From assembly GCA_018608735.1 (NCBI GenBank), contig JABAYZ010000230.1, positions 1 to 16,201 on the forward strand: DNA of 16,201 bases. Direction: 5' to 3'. The translations under genes were made by a program, and so were the position numbers. Position 1 is the first letter of the stretch, and every line of letters begins with the position of its first letter. This document shows, in pieces, positions 1 through 6,745 of the stretch. Source of the DNA: Flavobacteriaceae bacterium. Its GTDB lineage: Bacteria > Bacteroidota > Bacteroidia > Flavobacteriales > Flavobacteriaceae. The notes beneath the pieces were generated by a model. The model was given only the letters and a program-made list of their open reading frames with translations. It searched no databases and was not told the origin of the DNA.

Positions 1-11
1 AAATACTCTAT

Positions 12-30
12 CAGTACTGTTACAGTATTT
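12..30. promoter_or_regulatory. Candidate GntR/FadR-type operator
   Basis: The sequence holds TACTGT-T-ACAGTA (15-27), a perfect odd-spaced inverted repeat. It widens to a 19-bp near-palindrome over 12-30 with 7 of 9 pairs matched. The core GT-N-AC is the pattern known for FadR-subfamily GntR operators. A GntR-family repressor (AusR) is known to control alginate use in the flavobacterium Zobellia galactanivorans, and the genes downstream here are of that kind. The link to such a regulator is inference. The site could also lie in the 3' end of an upstream gene, because two plus-strand frames stay open until 36 and 40. Confidence 0.4.
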
Positions 31-52
31 AAAAAATAGATAAATTGAAGAT

Positions 53-68
53 CTAATTGCACAATTAG
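53..68. repeat. Short perfect inverted repeat in operon leader
   Basis: CTAATTG at 53-59 and CAATTAG at 62-68 are perfect 7-bp inverted arms with a 2-bp centre (CA). It could be a protein-binding dyad or a weak AT-rich hairpin (6-bp stem, 4-nt loop). No T-run follows, so a terminator is unlikely. It lies between the GT-N-AC dyad and the larger stem-loop upstream of the transporter gene. Confidence 0.4.
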
Positions 69-99
69 TTTCAATATTTAATAAAATATAATCGAGGGA

Positions 100-146
100 A
101 GTAAAGTACAAAAGGTGAGTCTTATTCACCTTTCTAATCCTTTACT
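100..146 (+). promoter_or_regulatory. Nested stem-loop in leader of uronate operon
   Basis: The inner stem AAAGGTGA (111-118) pairs with TCACCTTT (126-133) around a 7-nt loop. An outer stem AGTAAAG (100-106) pairs with CTTTACT (140-146), leaving an internal loop. The inner hairpin resembles a transcription terminator, but only three T close it and no further T-run follows. It may be a weak intercistronic terminator, an attenuator or an mRNA-stabilising structure ahead of the transporter gene. It sits 59 nt before the preferred start codon. The structure is seen in the sequence; its function is inferred. Confidence 0.45.
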
Positions 147-205
147 CTATAATTAATCCATAGATCACCGATCAATTTCAGTGGTATATGTTAAATTGTA
201 AGTAT

Positions 206-1495
206 ATGAAAATTAATGGACTAAGGTGGTGGATTATCACATTGATATTTATCGCCACAGTAATAAATTATATCGACCGAACTGCATTTGCGTTATTATG
301 GCCTGAAATGGGCGAAGATTTGGGTATGGATAATTCTGATTATGCCCTCATGCTCAATGTTTTTATGTTCACATACGCAGCCAGTAAGTTTTTATCTGGT
401 AGATTATATGACAAAATAGGCACAAGAATAGGTTTTACTTTATCTATAATAGTATGGTCTTTGGCAGCTGCTTTTCATGCTGTAGCAAAAGGCATAGTTT
501 CATTATCAATAGTTCGTGGTTTACTCGGATTAGGAGAAGCAGGACTATGGCCTGGGACTGTTAAAAGTAATGGCGAATGGTTTCCAGTAAAACAAAGAGC
601 ACTTGCTCAAGGTATTTTCAATTCTGGAGCTTCTATAGGAAATGTAATAGCCCCTTTAATTATAGTTTTTCTATATGCACAATTTGGTTGGAAATCAACT
701 TATATAATATTAGGTCTTGCTGGCTTAATATGGGTACTCCCTTGGCTTATTCTAAATAAGAAAACTAAACCCGAAGACCATCCTTGGATGACAGAGGAAG
801 AACGCAAGATGTTGATTGATGATCGCATAGAGAATAATGTGGTGGTGGTAGAAGGAACTAAAAGCTTAAGTGTTTCAAAAATATTAAGCTACAAAGAACC
901 TTGGGGGATTTTATTGTGCAGATTTTTCATTGAACCTATATGGTGGTTTTTTGCTGGTTGGATGCCAATTTATCTAAACTCTAAGTTTGGACTAAGCATA
1001 GAAGAAATTGGTAACACGATGTGGATTTCTTATCTCATTGCCGCAGCTGGTAGTATTGTAGGTGGTTTGTTCACGGAAGTTATTATAAAAAGAACCTCCA
1101 CCGATTTTGGAAGAAAAGCAAGTATAGTGCTAGGGAGTCTATTAATTATTATAGGATTTGTATCGATCATACTTTTTGTAAATGATTCTAATTATATGAC
1201 TTTCATATACCTAGCCGGGTTAGCACTATTTGGATTTCAGTTTGCCATAGGAAATATTCAAACATTATCAAGTGACCTATTTAGGGGGCCATCTGTAGGT
1301 ACTTTAGCTGGATTAGCTGGAACTGTTGCCGCTTTTTCGGTTATGATTATGAATTGGTTTATTGGAAGAATAACAGAGGGAGGATCATATATCCCTGCTT
1401 TAATAACCATTACGGCATCAGTAGTTATAGCTGTATTGGCAATTCTAATTTTGATTAAAAAAGTAAAATTAGTAATAAACGAAAAAACAATATAA
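206..1495 (+). CDS. MFS transporter, ACS/hexuronate (ExuT-like) family
   Basis: This is an inner-membrane secondary transporter of about 12 segments and 429 residues from the ATG at 206. MFS motif A (GRLYDKIGTR) lies at residues 65-74. An NYIDR motif lies at 21-25 and the stretch GEAGLWPGTVKSNGEWFP starts at 110, both typical of the anion:cation symporter family that includes hexuronate carriers. An in-frame ATG at 188 would add six residues (MLNCKY). I prefer 206 because MKINGLRWW fits the usual short family N-terminus, but neither start has a clear ribosome-binding site. It is the first gene of a five-gene co-directional run with SDR reductase, KDG kinase and KDPG aldolase. Its likely cargo is therefore an unsaturated monouronate or its linear keto form (DEH from alginate, DKI-type from pectin). 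Substrate is inferred from context. Confidence 0.9.
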   Translation: MKINGLRWWIITLIFIATVINYIDRTAFALLWPEMGEDLGMDNSDYALMLNVFMFTYAASKFLSGRLYDKIGTRIGFTLSIIVWSLAAAFHAVAKGIVSLSIVRGLLGLGEAGLWPGTVKSNGEWFPVKQRALAQGIFNSGASIGNVIAPLIIVFLYAQFGWKSTYIILGLAGLIWVLPWLILNKKTKPEDHPWMTEEERKMLIDDRIENNVVVVEGTKSLSVSKILSYKEPWGILLCRFFIEPIWWFFAGWMPIYLNSKFGLSIEEIGNTMWISYLIAAAGSIVGGLFTEVIIKRTSTDFGRKASIVLGSLLIIIGFVSIILFVNDSNYMTFIYLAGLALFGFQFAIGNIQTLSSDLFRGPSVGTLAGLAGTVAAFSVMIMNWFIGRITEGGSYIPALITITASVVIAVLAILILIKKVKLVINEKTI

Positions 1496-1523
1496 ATTAA
1501 ATTATAATTAAGCATAATTAAAC

Positions 1524-2285
1524 ATGAGTAATACACAAAAAGTAGCAATTGTTACAGGAGCAACTGGTGGAATTGGTTTTGAAGTAGCAAAACGATTAGG
1601 CACTGATGGATATATCGTAATTTTAAATGGAATTGAAGATACTGCTGGTGCAAAACGTGTTGAAGAATTAATCGCTTTAGGGATCGACGCAGAATATCGC
1701 GGTTTTGATGTCACCAATGAAGAAGCAGTTGCCTCAAATATAAAAGCAATTGGAGAAAAGTATGGAAAAATAGATGTTTTGGTCAACAACGCTGGTGGTC
1801 TTGGCGGTCGTTCAAGATTTGAAGAAATGACAACAGATTTTTACAGATTTGTTATGGCTTTAAACTTAGACTCTGTCTTTTTTGCCTCAAGAGCTGCTAT
1901 TCCATTTCTGAAAAAAGGAGAGCACCCATCAATCATAAACTACACGTCTAACGCTGGATGGACAGCGGGAGGTCCAGGAGCAGGAATTTACGGCACATCC
2001 AAAGCTGGAGTTCATGCCATAACCAGAGCACTTGCAAAAGATTTAGCTGAATATGGGATACGTGCAAATGCTGTTTCCCCTGGAACAATAGATACGCCGT
2101 TTCATGCACAAATTAAGGCAACCAAGCCAGAAGTTTTTGCTTCATGGGCTAACAATATTATGTTAGGAAGGTTGGGGCAGCCAGAAGATGTTGCAGGTGT
2201 AGTTTCTTTTCTTGCAAGTAAAGATGCTTCATTTATTACAGCTGAAACGATCCAAATTGGAGGGGGGCAAGCTTTAGGCATTTAA
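1524..2285 (+). CDS. SDR-family NAD(P)H reductase, probable DEH reductase
   Basis: This is a classical short-chain dehydrogenase/reductase of 253 residues, the usual length. It has the dinucleotide motif TGATGGIG at 11-18, NNAG at 88-91, Asn114, Ser142, the catalytic Tyr156-x3-Lys160 (YGTSK) and the SPG loop at 185-187. It lies 28 nt after the transporter and 33 nt before KDG kinase. In that place it most likely reduces 4-deoxy-L-erythro-5-hexoseulose uronate (DEH) to 2-keto-3-deoxygluconate, as known for SDR reductases of alginate-degrading Sphingomonas and Flavobacterium. A KduD-type reduction in pectin breakdown is the main alternative; the motifs alone do not separate the two. Cofactor preference cannot be read safely from the sequence. 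Confidence 0.88.
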   Translation: MSNTQKVAIVTGATGGIGFEVAKRLGTDGYIVILNGIEDTAGAKRVEELIALGIDAEYRGFDVTNEEAVASNIKAIGEKYGKIDVLVNNAGGLGGRSRFEEMTTDFYRFVMALNLDSVFFASRAAIPFLKKGEHPSIINYTSNAGWTAGGPGAGIYGTSKAGVHAITRALAKDLAEYGIRANAVSPGTIDTPFHAQIKATKPEVFASWANNIMLGRLGQPEDVAGVVSFLASKDASFITAETIQIGGGQALGI

Positions 2286-2318
2286 TTTTTTAGAATCAAA
2301 CCTATTAAAATAGAGACA

Positions 2319-3365
2319 ATGAAAAAAGTTGTAACATTTGGAGAAATCATGCTAAGACTCGCTCCAAAAGAATATTTAAGATTTTCTCAAGCCACAAGCT
2401 TCGATGTAATTTATGGAGGAGGAGAGTCTAATGTAGCAGTTTCACTAGCAAATTATGGAGTAGAAGTAGATTTTGTAACACGTTTACCGAAAAATGATAT
2501 CGGGCAATGTGCCATGATGGAAATGCGTAAAAGAGGGGTAGGAGTCGATAAAATTATTTATGGAGGTGATCGCCTTGGAATATATTTTTTAGAAACAGGC
2601 GCAGTAAGTAGAGGCAGTAAAGTAGTTTATGATCGTTCACATTCAGCCATTTCTGAAATTGAGCCAGGAATGGTTGATTGGAACGCAGTATTTCAAGATG
2701 TTGCATGGTTCCATTGGACAGGAATCACACCAGCAATTTCTCAAGGTGCTGCCGATGCGTGTTTAGAAGCGGTGAAAGTTGCTAGTGAAATGGGTGTCAC
2801 TATTTCAACAGATCTTAATTACAGAGCCAAACTTTGGAATTATTGTGACGATACTCATAGAGAAAAAGTAATGACAGAATTAACTTCCTATTGCGATATA
2901 GTTCTTGGGAACGAAGAAGATGCTGAAAAGCATTTTGGAATTCATCCAGAAGGCCTAGATGTACACAAGCATGGTCATGATGTTAAAGCAGAAGCTTTTC
3001 TTTCTGTATGTAAACAAATGATGGCTAAATTTCCAAGAGCAAAGAAAGTGATCACAACATTGAGAGGATCAATTTCAGCATCTCACAACACTTGGGCAGG
3101 CGTTTTATACGATGGAAAAAAAATGTACGAAACAACGCAGTATCAAATTACAGATATAGTCGACCGTGTAGGTGGTGGAGATTCATTTATGGGAGGTTTG
3201 ATCTACGGACTATTAAACTACCCGGAAGATGACCAAAATGCTCTCGATTTTGCAGTAGCAGCATCCTGTTTGAAGCACACTATCAAGGGAGACGCAAATT
3301 TAGTAACTGTATCAGAAGTTGAAAAACTAATGGGAGGTGATGCTTCCGGTAGAGTAGCAAGATAA
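2319..3365 (+). CDS. kdgK: 2-keto-3-deoxygluconate kinase (PfkB family)
   Basis: It phosphorylates 2-keto-3-deoxygluconate to 2-keto-3-deoxy-6-phosphogluconate with ATP in the cytoplasm. PfkB/ribokinase marks are GGGESNVAVSLA near 33 for the sugar site, STDLNYRAKLW at 163-173, GNEEDAE at 197-203, and the anion-hole/catalytic-base motif DRVGGGDSF at 282-290 with Asp288 as likely base. At 348 residues it is longer than many KdgK proteins (about 310). Much of the extra length appears to lie around 205-250. It is followed after 5 nt by KDPG aldolase, so the two are almost certainly translated from one message. The pairing with aldolase and an SDR gives the substrate; by sequence alone other PfkB sugar kinases are possible. 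Confidence 0.92.
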   Translation: MKKVVTFGEIMLRLAPKEYLRFSQATSFDVIYGGGESNVAVSLANYGVEVDFVTRLPKNDIGQCAMMEMRKRGVGVDKIIYGGDRLGIYFLETGAVSRGSKVVYDRSHSAISEIEPGMVDWNAVFQDVAWFHWTGITPAISQGAADACLEAVKVASEMGVTISTDLNYRAKLWNYCDDTHREKVMTELTSYCDIVLGNEEDAEKHFGIHPEGLDVHKHGHDVKAEAFLSVCKQMMAKFPRAKKVITTLRGSISASHNTWAGVLYDGKKMYETTQYQITDIVDRVGGGDSFMGGLIYGLLNYPEDDQNALDFAVAASCLKHTIKGDANLVTVSEVEKLMGGDASGRVAR

Positions 3366-3370
3366 TTATT

Positions 3371-4042
3371 ATGGCAATTTTTTCAAGAATACAAGTCGCA
3401 GAAACCATGAAACAAACAGGGCTAGTGCCCTTGTTTTATAACTCTGATATCGAAATTAGTAAGAAAGTTGTCGAAGCTTGTTACAGAGGCGGTGCTCGTC
3501 TTTTAGAATTCACTGCAAGAGGAGATTTTGCTCATGAGGTCTTTGGAGCATTAAATAAATATGTCCTTAAAAAACTTCCAGGGATGATTATGGGAGTGGG
3601 GTCAGTCACTGATGCTGCTTCAGCATCTAGGTATATGGCATTAGGTGCCAATTTCATTGTAACTCCTGTGCTTCGTGAAGACATTGCATTGATTTGTAAT
3701 CGACGTAAAGTTTTATGGTCACCTGGTTGTGGTAGCTTAACAGAAATTGCTCGTGCCGAAGAACTGGGATGTGAAATTGTAAAATTATTTCCTGGAGGAA
3801 TTTATGGCCCCGATTTTGTAAAAGCAATAAAAGGTCCCCAACCATGGACAAGCATTATGCCTACAGGCGGTGTTTCGCCTACTAAAGAAAGCTTGGAGTC
3901 TTGGTTTAAGGCAGGTGTTACTTGTGTTGGGATGGGATCTAAATTAATAAAAAAAGGAGCTTCGGGCGTTTATGACTTATCAGCAATCGAACTTAATACA
4001 CGCTTTTCTATAGACACCATTCAACAAATGAGTAACGTCTGA
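3371..4042 (+). CDS. kdgA: KDPG aldolase (2-dehydro-3-deoxy-phosphogluconate aldolase)
   Basis: This class I aldolase cleaves 2-keto-3-deoxy-6-phosphogluconate to pyruvate and glyceraldehyde-3-phosphate, feeding the lower Entner-Doudoroff route. The Schiff-base lysine is Lys138 in VKLFPGG. Glu46 and Arg50 in LLEFTARGD have the spacing of Glu45 and Arg49 of the E. coli enzyme. The phosphate-binding PTGGVS lies at 164-169. Length is 223 residues, normal for the family. It starts 5 nt after kdgK and ends 3 nt before the next reading frame, completing the MFS-SDR-KdgK-KdgA order. The symbol eda would also be acceptable; kdgA fits the uronate context. Confidence 0.93.
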   Translation: MAIFSRIQVAETMKQTGLVPLFYNSDIEISKKVVEACYRGGARLLEFTARGDFAHEVFGALNKYVLKKLPGMIMGVGSVTDAASASRYMALGANFIVTPVLREDIALICNRRKVLWSPGCGSLTEIARAEELGCEIVKLFPGGIYGPDFVKAIKGPQPWTSIMPTGGVSPTKESLESWFKAGVTCVGMGSKLIKKGASGVYDLSAIELNTRFSIDTIQQMSNV

Positions 4043-4045
4043 TAC

Positions 4046-4879
4046 TTGTTAAGGAACGCCATTAAATACATGTTAATTAGCACTTTGGCGTTTACGTTAC
4101 TGAACGCAGCTGTCAAGTATTTACAAGTATTCACCCCCTATCAACTTGTTTTCTTCAGATCAATTGGATCGTTATTTTTCACCATTCCATTTTTATTGAA
4201 AAATAAGATTTCAATGGTTGGTAACAAACAAAAGCTATTGATTCTTAGAGGAGTAGTAGGAGTCACTTCCATGTTGTTTTTCTTTATGTCAATGAAATAT
4301 TTGCCTTTGGGGTCTGCTGTATCTTTAAGGTATTTAGCACCATTGTTCGCTGCCATTTTTGCATGGGTCGTTTTAAAAGAACACATAAAATCAATTCAGT
4401 GGATGTTTTTCTTGATGGCTTTTATAGGAGTTCTCATTATGAAAGGATTTAATACTCAAATTAATTTCACAGGATTTATCTTTATTTTAATCTCAGCTAT
4501 TTTTAGTGGTTTAGTCTATGTTTTAATTAGAAAAATAGGAACTCATGACCATCCAGTAGTTGTTGTACACTATTTTATGATAATTGCAACGCTTGTGGGA
4601 GGTGTTCTTTCAATTGTACATTGGAGGACACCAGAAGGATTTGAATGGCCACTTTTATTAAGTTTAGGCATCTTTGGCTATATTGGACAAGTATATATGA
4701 CCAAAGCCTTTCAAGGAGCTCAAACTAATATTGTTGCACCTCTTAAATATCTTGAAGTTGTTTTTACAATGCTCTTAGGGATTGTATGGTTTGAGGATTT
4801 ATATAATTTTTGGAGTTTACTAGGAATACTTCTTGTAATTACGGGACTCATTTTAAACATGAAAATTAAAAACCATTAA
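4046..4879 (+). CDS. DMT-superfamily transporter (EamA repeats)
   Basis: This is a hydrophobic protein of 277 residues with about ten membrane segments in two EamA halves, roughly 7-133 and 143-272. Matching half-ends are visible: SLRYLAPLFAAIFAWVVLKEH from 93 and APLKYLEVVFTMLLGIVWFED from 231. The family includes metabolite exporters and nucleotide-sugar or amino-acid carriers; no substrate can be read here. The start is uncertain. TTG at 4046 gives MLRNAIKYMLIS and lies 3 nt after the kdgA stop. ATG at 4070 removes eight residues and has AAGGAA at 4051-4056, somewhat far upstream. It is the last gene of the uronate run, and its tight spacing implies co-expression and perhaps transport of a sugar acid. 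It converges on truB with a 35-nt gap. Confidence 0.85.
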   Translation: MLRNAIKYMLISTLAFTLLNAAVKYLQVFTPYQLVFFRSIGSLFFTIPFLLKNKISMVGNKQKLLILRGVVGVTSMLFFFMSMKYLPLGSAVSLRYLAPLFAAIFAWVVLKEHIKSIQWMFFLMAFIGVLIMKGFNTQINFTGFIFILISAIFSGLVYVLIRKIGTHDHPVVVVHYFMIIATLVGGVLSIVHWRTPEGFEWPLLLSLGIFGYIGQVYMTKAFQGAQTNIVAPLKYLEVVFTMLLGIVWFEDLYNFWSLLGILLVITGLILNMKIKNH

Positions 4880-4898
4880 ATTTTTGACACTAAAAATT
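4879..4898. terminator. Possible weak bidirectional terminator
   Basis: AATTTTT (4879-4885) and AAAAATT (4892-4898) form a 7-bp all-A/T inverted repeat with a 6-nt loop. It lies between the convergent EamA and truB genes and starts at the last base of the EamA stop codon. Position and symmetry suit a shared terminator, but a stem without G:C pairs would be weak. Nothing else in the gap looks like a terminator. Confidence 0.25.
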
Positions 4899-4914
4899 GG
4901 TATAAATTTCACAT

Positions 4915-5610
4915 TCATAATTCGCTCAACAATGAAATAAACGCGTCAATTGAAACGGCCTTGTCTACGGAAAAATCGCCGATTCTCGTACGTCGAAGTG
5001 CAGATAGATGCGCGCCAGATTCTAAAGCTTTTCCAAAGTCAAACGCCAATGAACGGATATAAGTGCCTTTGCTACAAGTGACACTAAAGTCAACGTTGAG
5101 CCCCTCTATTTTTGTAATTTCAAACGCATTAATGGTCACTTTTCGAGAGTTGATTTTCACACTTTCTCCAGCACGTGCAAATTCATACAGACGTTTGCCA
5201 TCTTTTTTAAGAGCAGAAAAAACGGGAGGAAATTGATCAATTTCGCCCATAAATTTCGCCGTTGTTTGCTGAATCAGTTCTGGGGTAATATGTGCAGTCG
5301 GAAACGTCTTATCAATTTCGGTTTCTAAGTCATAAGATGGTGTAGTACTCCCCAGCACAAAAGTACCCGTATAGGTTTTAATCTGCCCTTGAAATGTGTC
5401 TATTTGTTTCGTCATTTTCCCCGTACAAAGGATTAATAAACCTGTGGCTAAAGGGTCTAACGTCCCTGCATGACCCACCTTAATTTTTTTCAAATCAAAG
5501 GCTTGTCGAATATGCCAACGTAACTTATTCACCACCTGAAATGAAGTCCATTCCAGAGGCTTGTCAATCAATAACACTTGACCGTCTAAAAAATTCTGAG
5601 CAGTTTTCAT
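4915..5610 (-). CDS. truB: tRNA pseudouridine(55) synthase TruB
   Basis: TruB converts U55 to pseudouridine in the T-loop of tRNAs. From the ATG at 5610 the protein has 231 residues and begins MKTAQNFLDGQVLLIDKP. The catalytic Asp is Asp52 within GHAGTLDPLATGLLILCTGK. Other family marks are DKPLEWTSFQVVN near the N-terminus, YEFARAGE around 142-149, and CSKGTYIRSLAFDFG from about 179. A TTG two codons upstream (5616) is possible, but the ATG is preferred and sits 6 nt after the uppP stop. It lacks the C-terminal PUA domain of longer TruB proteins, as many bacterial copies do. It is the last gene of the ftsX, DUF3098, uppP, truB run. Confidence 0.95.
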   Translation of the reverse strand: MKTAQNFLDGQVLLIDKPLEWTSFQVVNKLRWHIRQAFDLKKIKVGHAGTLDPLATGLLILCTGKMTKQIDTFQGQIKTYTGTFVLGSTTPSYDLETEIDKTFPTAHITPELIQQTTAKFMGEIDQFPPVFSALKKDGKRLYEFARAGESVKINSRKVTINAFEITKIEGLNVDFSVTCSKGTYIRSLAFDFGKALESGAHLSALRRTRIGDFSVDKAVSIDAFISLLSEL

Positions 5611-5616
5611 CGCCAA

Positions 5617-6405
5617 TTAAAATGTTAAGATGATGGCTAATATTCCGGCGACAGCACAGTAGTAAGCAAAATAGTTCAATTGACTATTTTTAACCAAACG
5701 AATCATTAGCGTACAAGCAAATAGTCCTGAGATAAAAGCGGCCAAAAACCCTGCGGACAAACTACTAAAATTTTCAGCATTATAGTTCAAATCTCCACTA
5801 ATAAGATCTTTAGCTATTTTTCCGAAAATCAAAGGAATTACCATCAAAAATGAAAACCGAGCTGCTTTTGATTTGTCATTACCAAGTAAAACGGAAGTAG
5901 AAATTGTAGCTCCTGAGCGAGAAATACCAGGGAGCAGTGCAATGGCTTGCGAAATCCCAATAATAAACGCATCCCAAAACCCTACTTTCTTCTCTGTTGC
6001 TTTTGCGCGATCTGCCAAAAACAATAATACAGCGGTAACAATAAGCATTGCTCCAACAAGAAGAATATCATTGCCGAAAAGCGCCTCAAGCTCCGATTCA
6101 AACAGTATTCCAACACATCCAGCAGGCAACATGGAAATCATTATTTTGACTATAAACTGAGTATCCTCATTCCATTCAAACTTCAATAAAGCAGCGATCA
6201 ATATCACGATATCTTTTCTGAAAATGATTAAGGTGCTAAGGGCAGTTGCAAAATGAAGTACAACCGTAAAAATCAAGCTGTCTTGAGGTATGGATTCATC
6301 GCCTAAAAGCGCTTTTCCAATTTCGAGATGACCACTAGAAGATACAGGTAAAAACTCAGTAAGGCCCTGGACAAGGCCCAGTAAAATACTGTCAAAAATA
6401 TCCAT
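5617..6405 (-). CDS. uppP: Undecaprenyl-diphosphatase UppP (BacA)
   Basis: This integral membrane phosphatase recycles undecaprenyl diphosphate to the monophosphate lipid carrier for peptidoglycan and surface polysaccharide synthesis. Its 262 residues hold about eight membrane segments. Both family motifs are present: QGLTEFLPVSSSGH at 13-26 with the catalytic Glu17 and His26, and PGISRSGATIS at 159-169 with Arg163. The start codon directly abuts the stop of the DUF3098 gene upstream, and truB follows after 6 nt, so it is transcribed with both. High levels of this enzyme are known to raise bacitracin tolerance in other bacteria. Confidence 0.96.
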   Translation of the reverse strand: MDIFDSILLGLVQGLTEFLPVSSSGHLEIGKALLGDESIPQDSLIFTVVLHFATALSTLIIFRKDIVILIAALLKFEWNEDTQFIVKIMISMLPAGCVGILFESELEALFGNDILLVGAMLIVTAVLLFLADRAKATEKKVGFWDAFIIGISQAIALLPGISRSGATISTSVLLGNDKSKAARFSFLMVIPLIFGKIAKDLISGDLNYNAENFSSLSAGFLAAFISGLFACTLMIRLVKNSQLNYFAYYCAVAGILAIILTF

Positions 6406-6657
6406 TTATTTCTTGAAGGTTTTAAGGATGGCATAAATCTGAATTCCAAACCCAATCAGAATTAGTGTGGGTGCTACGCGAATTCGTTGTACACTAAATA
6501 TCTCAGGATTGAATACGTTAGGATCATCCGAACCACCGCCGGCCATTAAAATAAATCCTAAAGCAATTAGGCTAAGGCCAATAAACATCCATTTGTAGTT
6601 TTGTTTCCCAAAAATAAAATTAGACTTTGCAGTCTCTTTACGTTTCTGTTCTCCCAT
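6406..6657 (-). CDS. DUF3098 small membrane protein
   Basis: An 83-residue protein with a basic, polar N-terminus (MGEQKRKETAKSN), one membrane segment at about 22-40, a polar GGGSDDPNVFNPEIFS loop and a second segment at about 61-78. This is the layout of DUF3098, a family seen in Bacteroidota next to ftsX and uppP. Its function is unknown. Its stop abuts the uppP start codon with no spacer, and it lies 88 nt downstream of the ftsX stop. The position suggests an accessory role in division or lipid-carrier recycling, which is inference from neighbours alone. Confidence 0.85.
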   Translation of the reverse strand: MGEQKRKETAKSNFIFGKQNYKWMFIGLSLIALGFILMAGGGSDDPNVFNPEIFSVQRIRVAPTLILIGFGIQIYAILKTFKK

Positions 6658-6745
6658 AATTAATTAAATTTCGTGATTGTAAAAGTATGCTATGCGTTGA
6701 AACTAAAAAAGTAATGTAAGTTACCTTTGGTAGTTGGGTCTATTA

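Noticed and set aside
125..153. TTCACC and TATAAT with a 17-bp spacer, like an E. coli sigma70 promoter
   Set aside because: Bacteroidota promoters follow TTG/TAnnTTTG, the -35 part overlaps the hairpin arm, and such matches are common in AT-rich DNA.
1258..1789. Minus-strand open frames of 93-96 codons across the MFS end and SDR start
   Set aside because: They lie opposite clear SDR and MFS coding sequence and show no recognisable protein pattern.
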